15,532 bases of DNA from Clostridiales bacterium (GTDB lineage: Bacteria; Bacillota; Clostridia; TANB77; CAG-508): contig DOYA01000115.1 in assembly GCA_003518755.1 (NCBI GenBank), positions 1 through 15,532 of the forward strand, read 5' to 3'. Positions 6,393-13,885 of this stretch are shown here, one piece after another (the stretch's first letter is position 1; every line of letters starts with the position of its first letter). A program made the position numbers and the translations under genes. The notes under the pieces were generated by a model. The model searched no databases. It was not told the DNA's origin and saw nothing but the letters and a program-made list of their open reading frames with translations.

Positions 6393-6492
6393 AAATATAA
6401 TTAGAGGTGAGAGGTGCGATATGTGAGATGAGATTTAATTAGATAGTAATATGATAGAATAAACTCAAATATAAACTTAGGAGGATTATAAA
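6393..6492 (+). other. Leader before galE with a start-stop remnant
   Basis: This 100-base gap is the longest in the operon. It contains AGAGGTGAGAGGTGCGATATG immediately followed by a stop (ATG TGA at 6420-6425); the ribosome-binding-like sequence resembles that in front of the phosphatase gene. No credible reading frame follows. TAGAAT (6455-6460) might serve as a -10 box but I see no matching -35, and no terminator. It may be scar tissue from a lost gene or a leader. The real galE ribosome binding site, AGGAGG, ends at about 6484. Confidence 0.35.
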
Positions 6493-7494
6493 ATGTCAAT
6501 TTTATTAACAGGTGGTGCTGGGTACATCGGAAGTCATACAGCAGTAGAATTATTAAACAAAGGAAAAGATTTAGTTATAATAGATGATTTTTCAAATAGT
6601 AATGAAAAAGCATTAGATTCAATTAGAAAAATCACAGGAAAAGATTTTAAATTTTATAAATTTGATTACAAAGATAGAGAAAAATTAGAAAAGGTTTTTG
6701 AAGAAAACAAAATTGAGGCAGTAATAAATTTTGCTGGTTTTAAAGCTGTTGGTGAATCTGTAGCTAAGCCATTGGAGTATTATATTAACAATGTTTCAGG
6801 TGCTTTAGTTTTGTTAGATACAATGAGAAAATATAATTGTAAAAAATTTATATTTAGTTCATCTGCAACTGTTTATGGAGAACCTGAGAAAATTCCATTA
6901 ACAGAAGAGTGCAGAGTTGGAGGAACAACAAACCCTTATGGAACAACAAAATTATACATTGAGCAAATATTAAAAGATTTATATAAATCAGATAATTCTT
7001 GGGATATTTGTATTTTAAGATATTTTAACCCAGTTGGTAGTCATGAAAGTGGATTAATTGGGGAAGAGCCACAAGGAATACCAAATAATTTGATGCCTTA
7101 TATAGTAAGAGTTGCGTCAGGACAGCTTGAACAATTATCTGTATTTGGAAATGATTATGACACACATGATGGAACTGGTGTTAGAGATTATATTCATGTT
7201 GTAGATTTAGCAAAAGGTCATGTTAAAGCATTAGATAAGATAAATAAAGAAGGACAAGGATTATTTATTTATAATTTAGGAACTGGAACAGGATATAGTG
7301 TTTTAGATATGGTAAAAGCTTTTGAAAAATCTACAGGCAAGAAAGTAAATTATAGAATTACAGGTAGAAGACCAGGAGATATAGCAGTATGTTATGCAGA
7401 TCCTAAGAAAGCAAAAGAAGAACTTGGATGGATTGCTGAAAAAAATTTAGAAGATATGTGTAAAGATTCATGGAATTATATAGAGAAAAAATAA
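6493..7494 (+). CDS. galE: UDP-glucose 4-epimerase
   Basis: This 333-residue SDR-family enzyme interconverts UDP-glucose and UDP-galactose with bound NAD, supplying UDP-galactose for the glycosyltransferases downstream. The NAD-binding GGAGYIG is at residues 7-13, the DDFSNS loop follows, and NFAGFKAVGES is the usual GalE segment. The catalytic residues are Ser124 in SSSATVYG, and Tyr149 and Lys153 in YGTTK, at the same positions as in E. coli GalE. The substrate-binding RYFNPVGSHESGLIGE and the GTGVRDYIHVVDLA segments are also intact. A strong AGGAGG precedes the ATG. The next gene starts at most 21 bases after the stop. A related UDP-sugar epimerase cannot be excluded, but the match to GalE is good along the whole length. 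Confidence 0.92.
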   Translation: MSILLTGGAGYIGSHTAVELLNKGKDLVIIDDFSNSNEKALDSIRKITGKDFKFYKFDYKDREKLEKVFEENKIEAVINFAGFKAVGESVAKPLEYYINNVSGALVLLDTMRKYNCKKFIFSSSATVYGEPEKIPLTEECRVGGTTNPYGTTKLYIEQILKDLYKSDNSWDICILRYFNPVGSHESGLIGEEPQGIPNNLMPYIVRVASGQLEQLSVFGNDYDTHDGTGVRDYIHVVDLAKGHVKALDKINKEGQGLFIYNLGTGTGYSVLDMVKAFEKSTGKKVNYRITGRRPGDIAVCYADPKKAKEELGWIAEKNLEDMCKDSWNYIEKK

Positions 7495-7515
7495 ATGAAG
7501 AGAAAGGATTATAAG

Positions 7516-8256
7516 ATGCAGAACGATAATGAAGACAGGATTATAGTTGAAAATGTATATAAAACTTTTAATATATATTTTGATAAAGCAAATTCTCTTA
7601 AAGAAAAAATGCTGTTTTGGAAGAGAAATAGAAAAGAAACAAGGGAAATTTTAAAAGGAATAAACCTTACTGTAAAAAATGGAGAAGCTGTTGCTTTAAT
7701 TGGAGTTAATGGAAGTGGAAAATCTACTTTATTAAAATTAATGACAAAAATTATTTATCCAAATAAAGGTAAAATTACAACAAATGGAAAATTAACTTCA
7801 TTATTAGAGCTAGGAGCCGGATTTCATCCGGATTTTTCAGGAAGAGAAAATATATATTTTAATGCTTCTATTTTTGGCCTAACAAGAAAGGAAATAGATG
7901 CAAGAATAGACAAAATAATTGAATTTTCTGAACTTGGAAATTATATTGATAATCCAGTTAGAACATATTCATCTGGTATGTATATGAGACTGGCTTTTGC
8001 TGTAGCAATAAACGTTGATGCAGATATTCTATTGATTGATGAAATATTAGCTGTAGGAGATCAACATTTTCAAGATAAATGTATTGCAAAAATGAAAGAA
8101 TTGAAGAGTGAAGGTAAAACAATGGTTTTTGTAACTCACAGTATGAGTACAGTAAATCAATTTTGTAACCGTGCAGTTTGGCTAAGTAATGGTGAAATCA
8201 AAATGGATGGAGAACCTTCTAAGGTAACAGAACAATATTTAAAGGAGACAGCATAA
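7516..8256 (+). CDS. Polysaccharide/teichoic-acid ABC exporter, ATP-binding subunit (Wzt/TagH type)
   Basis: The 246-residue protein has Walker A GVNGSGKST (63-71), the LLELGAGFHPDFSGRENIY segment typical of polysaccharide exporters, signature YSSGMYMRLAFA (151-162), Walker B LLIDE (172-176) with AVGD, and the switch histidine H208. It would power export of a lipid-linked glycan by the permease encoded next. It ends soon after the nucleotide-binding domain and lacks the C-terminal carbohydrate-binding domain of O9a-type Wzt proteins, so export probably does not depend on recognition of a terminal cap. ATG 7516 is preferred over ATG 7495, which directly follows the galE stop, because AAAGGA (7503-7508) is well placed only for the former. 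The stop overlaps the permease start by one base. Confidence 0.9.
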   Translation: MQNDNEDRIIVENVYKTFNIYFDKANSLKEKMLFWKRNRKETREILKGINLTVKNGEAVALIGVNGSGKSTLLKLMTKIIYPNKGKITTNGKLTSLLELGAGFHPDFSGRENIYFNASIFGLTRKEIDARIDKIIEFSELGNYIDNPVRTYSSGMYMRLAFAVAINVDADILLIDEILAVGDQHFQDKCIAKMKELKSEGKTMVFVTHSMSTVNQFCNRAVWLSNGEIKMDGEPSKVTEQYLKETA

Positions 8257-9029
8257 TGAGTATAATAAAAGATTTATATAATTATAGAGAATTATTAAAA
8301 ACTAATATAACAAAAGATATAGGAGGAAAGTATAAGCATTCTTTTTTAGGTATTTTATGGTCATTTATTAATCCACTATTACAAATTACAGTTTATGCAT
8401 TTGTATTTCAAGTTATTTTAAAAAGTAATATAGAAAACTATGCAGTATATTTATGTTGTGGATTAATACCTTGGCAGTACTTTTCAAATGTCGTATTAAG
8501 GGGAGCAGCCTCTATAGTTGATAATGGGAATATTATAAAAAAGGTTTATTTTCCAAGAGAAATATTACCAATTTCTCTTGTAAGTAGCGAAGGAGTAAAT
8601 TTTCTTATTTCTACAATAATAATTTTAGGATTTGTTGTATTTGGCGGAATTGGATTATCAAAATATATATTGTTATATTTTCTAATACTTCCTATACAAT
8701 ATATTGTATCAATAGGAGTAGCATTTGTAACTTCCAGCATAACTGTATACTTTAGAGATTTGCAACATATTTTAGGAATAATAATACAACTAATGTTCTA
8801 CGGAACACCTATTGTATATTCAATTGATTCGGTACCTAGCAATTTTAAGTGGTTAGTTAGATTGAATCCAATGTCATATTTAATAGAAGGATATAGAGCA
8901 ATTTTTTACAATAAAACATTACCTAATTTTAGTGATTTAGGAAAATCTTTTATTATAGGAATTGTTTTGTGTGTGATAGGGTATATACTATTTAAAAAGT
9001 TAGAAAAAAGGTTTGCCGAAGAATTATAA
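8256..9029 (+). CDS. Polysaccharide/teichoic-acid ABC exporter, permease subunit (Wzm/TagG type)
   Basis: This 257-residue ABC-2 family membrane protein has about six hydrophobic segments. It begins with the cytoplasmic stretch and LGILWSFINPLLQI typical of TagG, KpsM and Wzm proteins, then has GLIPWQYFSN, the conserved KVYFPREILPIS motif of the coupling region, YFRDLQHIL and the ending LNPMSYLIEGYRAIFY. It would form the channel for a lipid-linked glycan with the preceding ATPase. AAGGAG at 8241-8246 serves as ribosome binding site, and the ATG shares one base with the stop codon of the ATPase gene, so the two subunits are co-translated. The sugar exported cannot be told from the sequence. 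Confidence 0.9.
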   Translation: MSIIKDLYNYRELLKTNITKDIGGKYKHSFLGILWSFINPLLQITVYAFVFQVILKSNIENYAVYLCCGLIPWQYFSNVVLRGAASIVDNGNIIKKVYFPREILPISLVSSEGVNFLISTIIILGFVVFGGIGLSKYILLYFLILPIQYIVSIGVAFVTSSITVYFRDLQHILGIIIQLMFYGTPIVYSIDSVPSNFKWLVRLNPMSYLIEGYRAIFYNKTLPNFSDLGKSFIIGIVLCVIGYILFKKLEKRFAEEL

Positions 9030-9047
9030 AAATAGAGGTAAGAGATT

Positions 9048-9299
9048 ATGATGGATAAGGATGAAATTATAATACAAACTTTAGAAAATGAAAATCAACT
9101 GTTGAAGCAAAATATAAAAAAAGAAATGAATAAAAATGAAGCTTTAATAACAGAAATTGATGGATTAAAAAATGAAAACGAAAAGCTAAAAGAAATTACA
9201 AATAAAGAGAGGGAAGAAAAACAGATGTTGGAAAACAGATTAAATAGAATTACAAATTCCAGAAGTTATAAAATATACAAAATTCTTTTTAGAAGATAG
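9048..9299 (+). CDS. Small coiled-coil protein with SRSYKIYK tail
   Basis: The 83-residue product is nearly all coiled coil: heptad-like spacing of Leu and Ile runs from about residue 5 to 65 with abundant Glu, Lys and Asn. The C-terminus, NSRSYKIYKILFRR, is short, basic and aromatic. A Ser-x-Ser-aromatic-Lys tail after a coiled coil is known from the ends of many multidomain surface-polysaccharide glycosyltransferases, where it probably sits at the membrane. Here the module is a free-standing gene between the ABC exporter and the first glycosyltransferase. It has an AGAGGTA ribosome binding site and two adjacent ATG codons (9048, 9051). No signal peptide or membrane span is seen. It may tether or organise glycosyltransferases at the membrane, or set chain length as a ruler; both are inference. 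The coding frame is convincing from its composition and spacing in the operon. Confidence 0.75.
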   Translation: MMDKDEIIIQTLENENQLLKQNIKKEMNKNEALITEIDGLKNENEKLKEITNKEREEKQMLENRLNRITNSRSYKIYKILFRR

Positions 9300-9318
9300 T
9301 ATTTGAGAGGACAATGAT

Positions 9319-10335
9319 ATGGTAAAAAAGAAAATTGCAATTATAATTGACTCAAAAGGATGGGCATTTGATAATATTGCAAATAAAATCAAGCAAAACA
9401 TTAATGAATATGATATAGATATTATTACCGGAGAATACTTTGAAGGAAATATGATAAAACTATTTCTATGTTGTAAAAACTATGATTTAATTCATTTTAT
9501 GTGGAGAGGCTATCTATCTTTGATGAACAAAGATAGATTGAATGAATATGTTAATTCATTAGGAATGACATTTGAAGAGTTTGAAAAAGAATTTGTTTTT
9601 TCAAAGATAATTACCTTTTCTGTATGTGATGAACTATATCTTGATGGAGAAGATAAATGGAGAACAAATGAAATTATGAAATATGCAAAAGGATATTTTG
9701 TTTCTTCAAAAAGATTATGGGATATATATAATATGTTTAACAAAAAGCCATATACAATAATACATGATGGAGTTGATTTAAAAATGTTTAAGCCTAAGAA
9801 TTTAGAAAGACTTAAAGATTTAAATAGAAATATTGTAATTGGCTGGGTTGGAAATAGCAAATTTGTTGACTCTGATGGAGATAATGATATGAAAGGAGTA
9901 GAAGGAATTATTAAGCCTGCTATTGAAGAACTTCAAAAACAGAATTATAATGTTTCTTTAAAGTTAGCAGATAGAGCTATAAAAAAAATAGATATAAAAG
10001 ATATGCCAGATTTTTATAATTCAATTGATATTTTTGTATGTGCATCTAAAAATGAAGGTACGCCGTTAACAGTTTTAGAAGCTATGGCAACAGGGATACC
10101 TGTTGTTTCAACAAATGTAGGAGTAGTTCAAGAAATATTAGGTGAATATGGAAAAAAATATATATTAAAAGATAGAACCGTAGATTGTCTAGTTGAAAAA
10201 TTAAAAGTATTATTAAATAATCAAGCGGATTTTTTTACACTATCACAAGAAAACCTAAATCAAATTAAACAATGGGATTGGAGTGTAATATCAAAGCAGT
10301 ATCAAAGTTTTTTTGAAAAGTTTTTGTGTAATTAG
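9319..10335 (+). CDS. Glycosyltransferase, family 4 (GT-B fold)
   Basis: The 338-residue product is a retaining GT-B-type glycosyltransferase. The C-terminal half has the usual GT4 pattern: VIHDGVDLKMFKP-like hinge (IIHDGVDLKMFKP), IGWVGNS, the FVCASKNEGTP loop, and the EX7E motif E246-E254 in EGTPLTVLEAM, followed by GIPVVSTNVGVVQEIL. The N-terminal acceptor domain is compact, with DLIHFMWRGYLSLM and little similarity to well-known subfamilies. No membrane segment or signal peptide is present, so it works on the cytoplasmic face. AGAGGA at 9306-9311 precedes the ATG; an overlapping ATG at 9314 is closed at once by a stop. Sugar donor and acceptor cannot be inferred. Confidence 0.87.
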   Translation: MVKKKIAIIIDSKGWAFDNIANKIKQNINEYDIDIITGEYFEGNMIKLFLCCKNYDLIHFMWRGYLSLMNKDRLNEYVNSLGMTFEEFEKEFVFSKIITFSVCDELYLDGEDKWRTNEIMKYAKGYFVSSKRLWDIYNMFNKKPYTIIHDGVDLKMFKPKNLERLKDLNRNIVIGWVGNSKFVDSDGDNDMKGVEGIIKPAIEELQKQNYNVSLKLADRAIKKIDIKDMPDFYNSIDIFVCASKNEGTPLTVLEAMATGIPVVSTNVGVVQEILGEYGKKYILKDRTVDCLVEKLKVLLNNQADFFTLSQENLNQIKQWDWSVISKQYQSFFEKFLCN

Positions 10336-10355
10336 TAATAAGGTAAGGAAAACAT

Positions 10356-11678
10356 ATGAATGATGATAAATTCTTTTTTAACTTTAATAATCAGCCAGGA
10401 TTAGAGTTAAAGAAAAATGAAAAAGATATAAATATTAATCCAAAAGTATCAATTGTAACATCATATTATAATTCAAAAAAATTTATGTGGCAAACAATAA
10501 ATTGTGTATTAAATCAAACATTTCCATTTTGGGAGTGGATAGTAGTGGATGATGGAAGTACAAATAAAGAAGATATAGATTTTTTAGAAGAAATAAAAAA
10601 AATTGATGATAGAATAATAGTATTAAGAAAAGATAATGAAGGTTTAGCAAAAGGCAGAGATTATGCAATAAAATATTCCTCAACAAGCTATATTTTACCA
10701 TTAGATGCTGATGATTTAATTGAACCAACTTTTATAGAAACATTATATTGGGCACTTGAAACAAATCCAAATGCATCTTGGGCGTTTACAAATTCTTTGG
10801 GATTTGGAAAATATGTATATTTTGCGGATGAAGTGTTTGACAGTGATATTATGAAAACAAGAAATCAAATTACAGCAACAGCTCTAATTAAAAAAGAAAA
10901 AATTTTAGAGCTTAATGGATATAGTGTTGCTAAAAGATATGTAAATGAAGATTGGCACTTATGGTTAAGAATGCTTTCAAAAGGATATTTTCCTGTTCAG
11001 TTGAATTATTATGGTTTTTGGTATAGAAGAAGGGAAAATAGTTTATTATCAGAAGTTAATGATGAAAAAAAGGAAGATAATAAACTTAGATTAAGGGATA
11101 TAAAAAATGAAGCAGATAAAATAAAAAAAAGAGTAGTTTCAGTTATATATATAAATGAGACCAATCAAGACATTAATAAAGAAGAATTAGAATATAATAC
11201 TTTTGACTATAGTGGTTTGAAGTTTAAAAATAAAAAAGAGGCAGTATTGTATATTATCCCTGAAATTGGATTTAATAGAAAATTACAAAAAGAAATAAAA
11301 AAGAAATATAAGAAAAATGATATATATATTGTATCAATTGAAAATTCTGAAAAATCTCAATATGCAAATAGACAAAACTTTGAAAGATATGCGACTATCT
11401 ATAATCTAACGACATTTTTGAAAAGAAAAAATTTCAAAGCGTTTATTGAATATATTATAGATACTAGAGAAGTGAAAAATATTTATATTTCAAGTCAGTG
11501 TAAAGAAAAGGAAATAATAACGAAGAATTTAAAAGAATTCGAATTTTTTAATTATTCAAATAGTAGTTTTTTATATTATTTTAATATTATTAAATATAAA
11601 GTTAGTAAATTTATTGTTATTAGAGCTATTAAAAAGATATTTAGAATACTGTTAAAAAATGAAAGGATGAAGTATTAA
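10356..11678 (+). CDS. Glycosyltransferase family 2 with a degenerate GT4-like C-terminal part
   Basis: The 440-residue product begins with a GT-A domain: VSIVTSYYNS, VVDDGST (D65, D66), the DxD-type metal site LDADD (D117-D120) and a catalytic-type ED pair (E198-D199) in NEDWHLWLRM, then a FWYRRRENS loop ending near residue 235. This would transfer a nucleotide-activated sugar at the cytoplasmic face. From about residue 255 onward the sequence (VVSVIYINE, then AVLYIIPEIGFN near 295, and a YNLTTFL segment) resembles the first Rossmann half of the GT4 domains fused to GT2 domains in other polysaccharide loci. However, the expected GG acceptor loop is missing and no EX7E half follows. The protein ends in a basic, hydrophobic tail. 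The second part is therefore probably non-catalytic. The ATG at 10356 is preceded by AAGGAAA. Confidence 0.83.
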   Translation: MNDDKFFFNFNNQPGLELKKNEKDININPKVSIVTSYYNSKKFMWQTINCVLNQTFPFWEWIVVDDGSTNKEDIDFLEEIKKIDDRIIVLRKDNEGLAKGRDYAIKYSSTSYILPLDADDLIEPTFIETLYWALETNPNASWAFTNSLGFGKYVYFADEVFDSDIMKTRNQITATALIKKEKILELNGYSVAKRYVNEDWHLWLRMLSKGYFPVQLNYYGFWYRRRENSLLSEVNDEKKEDNKLRLRDIKNEADKIKKRVVSVIYINETNQDINKEELEYNTFDYSGLKFKNKKEAVLYIIPEIGFNRKLQKEIKKKYKKNDIYIVSIENSEKSQYANRQNFERYATIYNLTTFLKRKNFKAFIEYIIDTREVKNIYISSQCKEKEIITKNLKEFEFFNYSNSSFLYYFNIIKYKVSKFIVIRAIKKIFRILLKNERMKY

Positions 11679-13880
11679 ATGAAGATATGGTTTTTAACTG
11701 GAGAGTTTGCTCCAGAATTTGGAGGAGGAATTGGAACATATGTAGAAAACTGTGCTAAAATGTTTGCTAAAGCAGGTGATGACGTTACAGTAGTTGTTAG
11801 AAGTACAAAAGAGAATAAAACAGAAAAGAGTAAAGATGGTTATAGAATTGTAAGATTTTTGCAAGGAGAAGGTGAAGAGTACACTTTTCTAGGATATGAT
11901 AATGCCATTGCTTATCAATACTATAAAGTAATAATGGATATGATAAAGAAATATGGAAAACCAGATATCATTGAAATGCAGGAATATAATGCTTATGGAC
12001 AATATATTATTCAAAATAAATTGATGCTTAAAGAAGAATTAAAGGATATACCTTTAGTTGTACATTTACATACACCAAGTTTTGAAACATTAAGAATAAA
12101 TCAGTTTAATACATATGAGGCACCATTCTATTGGATTGGAGAAATGGAAAAATTTTGTATTAAAGGTGCAGATGCATTGATTTGCCCTAGCCAATTTTTA
12201 GCAGATAAATTACAATATTTAGTAAAAGAAAAAATAAATGTTATAAATTTGCCATTTGATATTGATGAAGAAGAATTAGCAAAATATAAGGATTTAAAAC
12301 CGGATAAATCTCAAAAAAAGACTATTTTATATTTTGGAAGAACTGAATATAGAAAAGGTGTAATCCAAATGTTAAAAGGTGCAGAGAGACTTTGGAAAAA
12401 AGGACTTGATTTCAAAATTAAAATCATTGGTGGGGATACAAAACTTGAATCTAAAGGAGTATTGATTGGAGAAGAGTTAAAGAAAAAATATTCTAAATAT
12501 ATAGAGAATGGTAATTTGGAAATGCTAGATCCAATACCACACTTAGAGCTAATACCACATATTTTGTCTGCAACAGCTGTAACAATACCATCATTATATG
12601 AAAACTTCCCAAATACATGTATTTATTCTATGTGGCTTGGAAAGCCAGTATTAGTGTCTAAAAGTGGTGGACAAGCAGAGATGGTTCAAGAATCTGGAAA
12701 AAATGGTATAATATTTGACTGGGATATAGAGGGTGATTTTGAGAAAAAACTAGAAGAACTGCTATCTATGGATGATAACAAATTATCAACAATGGGAAAC
12801 AATGCTAAAGAAAGAATTAACAAATTATGTAATATGGATACAAATTTGCAATTGAGAAGAGAATTTTTTGAAAGAGTAATAAGTGAAAAAAACAAATCAA
12901 AAGAAATATTCCCATTTGTTGAAGAAATGCCTAAAGATGATTATTTAAAAGTTTATGAGGGTGAAAAAGATTTATTATCTATTGTTATACCATATTATAA
13001 TCTAGCAAGTACATTGCCTGAAACAATTGAAAGTATAAAACAATCAGAATACAAAAAATATGAAATAATAATTGTAAATGATGGAAGTACAGATAAAGAT
13101 AGTATTGATATATTAAAGAATTACGAAAATGACGATACAATTAGAATATTAAACATAGAGAATAAAGGATTAGCAAATGCAAGAAATGTGGGAGCAGAAG
13201 CTGCAAAAGGAGAATTTGTTGCATTCATAGATGCAGATGATAAAATTGATAAAACATTTTATAGAAAAGCTATTGACATTTTACATCAATATCATAATGT
13301 ATCTTATGTATATAGTTGGGTTCAATATTTTGAAGGAAGCTCTGCTGTATGGCCAACATTTAATATACACATACCTTATTTACTTTGTGCAAATATGCTT
13401 GCAGCATATTCTGTAATTAGAAAAAATGATTTTCTAAATTTTGGGAAAAATAGAATTAAGATGGAATATGGTATGGAAGATTACGATGGATGGGTAAGCT
13501 TAGCAGAACATGGATGTTTAGGGGTTTCAATACCAGAAAAATTAAACTTTTATAGAGTTAGAAAAGACTCAATGTCTAGACAGTTTAATAAAAAAATGAG
13601 AGTATATTTATATCAAATATCAAGAGATGGTCATGAAAAACTATTTGAAAAATATTCAAAAGAAATATATATGTTGCTATTAACAAATGGCCAACCATTT
13701 TATTGGAATAATCCGACAACACCAGTATATTTGCCAAGTGCCGAAAATGGAGCAGTTCAGATAGATGATAGAATTTATAGATTAGAAAGAATTTTAAATA
13801 CATTTCCAGGAAAAGTTGCTAGGAAGATATATAGAATGTTAAGAAAAATAAAGCATTTTTTTGTTAGATTTAAAAGGTGA
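11679..13880 (+). CDS. Bifunctional glycosyltransferase (GT4 + GT2)
   Basis: The 733-residue protein fuses two glycosyltransferase domains. Residues 1-400 are a GT4 domain opening MKIWFLTGEFAPEFGGGIGTY, with HLHTPSFET, a donor half with ILYFGRTEYRKG, and the nucleotide loop E308 in YENFPNT. Residues 430-650 are a GT2 domain with VIPYYNLAST, VNDGST (N467-T471), DADD (D518-D521) and the ED pair E600-D601 in MEDYDGW. The two active sites would add two successive sugars, so the repeat unit may be partly built by this one enzyme. In the GT4 domain the second glutamate of the EX7E motif is replaced by Tyr316 (CIYSMWLGKP where CLEAMALGKP is usual). The start follows AAAGGA at 11662-11667, one base after the upstream stop. 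The C-terminus has a short basic tail. Confidence 0.87.
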   Translation: MKIWFLTGEFAPEFGGGIGTYVENCAKMFAKAGDDVTVVVRSTKENKTEKSKDGYRIVRFLQGEGEEYTFLGYDNAIAYQYYKVIMDMIKKYGKPDIIEMQEYNAYGQYIIQNKLMLKEELKDIPLVVHLHTPSFETLRINQFNTYEAPFYWIGEMEKFCIKGADALICPSQFLADKLQYLVKEKINVINLPFDIDEEELAKYKDLKPDKSQKKTILYFGRTEYRKGVIQMLKGAERLWKKGLDFKIKIIGGDTKLESKGVLIGEELKKKYSKYIENGNLEMLDPIPHLELIPHILSATAVTIPSLYENFPNTCIYSMWLGKPVLVSKSGGQAEMVQESGKNGIIFDWDIEGDFEKKLEELLSMDDNKLSTMGNNAKERINKLCNMDTNLQLRREFFERVISEKNKSKEIFPFVEEMPKDDYLKVYEGEKDLLSIVIPYYNLASTLPETIESIKQSEYKKYEIIIVNDGSTDKDSIDILKNYENDDTIRILNIENKGLANARNVGAEAAKGEFVAFIDADDKIDKTFYRKAIDILHQYHNVSYVYSWVQYFEGSSAVWPTFNIHIPYLLCANMLAAYSVIRKNDFLNFGKNRIKMEYGMEDYDGWVSLAEHGCLGVSIPEKLNFYRVRKDSMSRQFNKKMRVYLYQISRDGHEKLFEKYSKEIYMLLLTNGQPFYWNNPTTPVYLPSAENGAVQIDDRIYRLERILNTFPGKVARKIYRMLRKIKHFFVRFKR

Positions 13881-13885
13881 ATATA

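Noticed and set aside
13231..13416. 61-codon plus-strand frame inside the bifunctional glycosyltransferase
   Set aside because: Shadow frame inside the GT2 domain; composition biased, no independent initiation signals.
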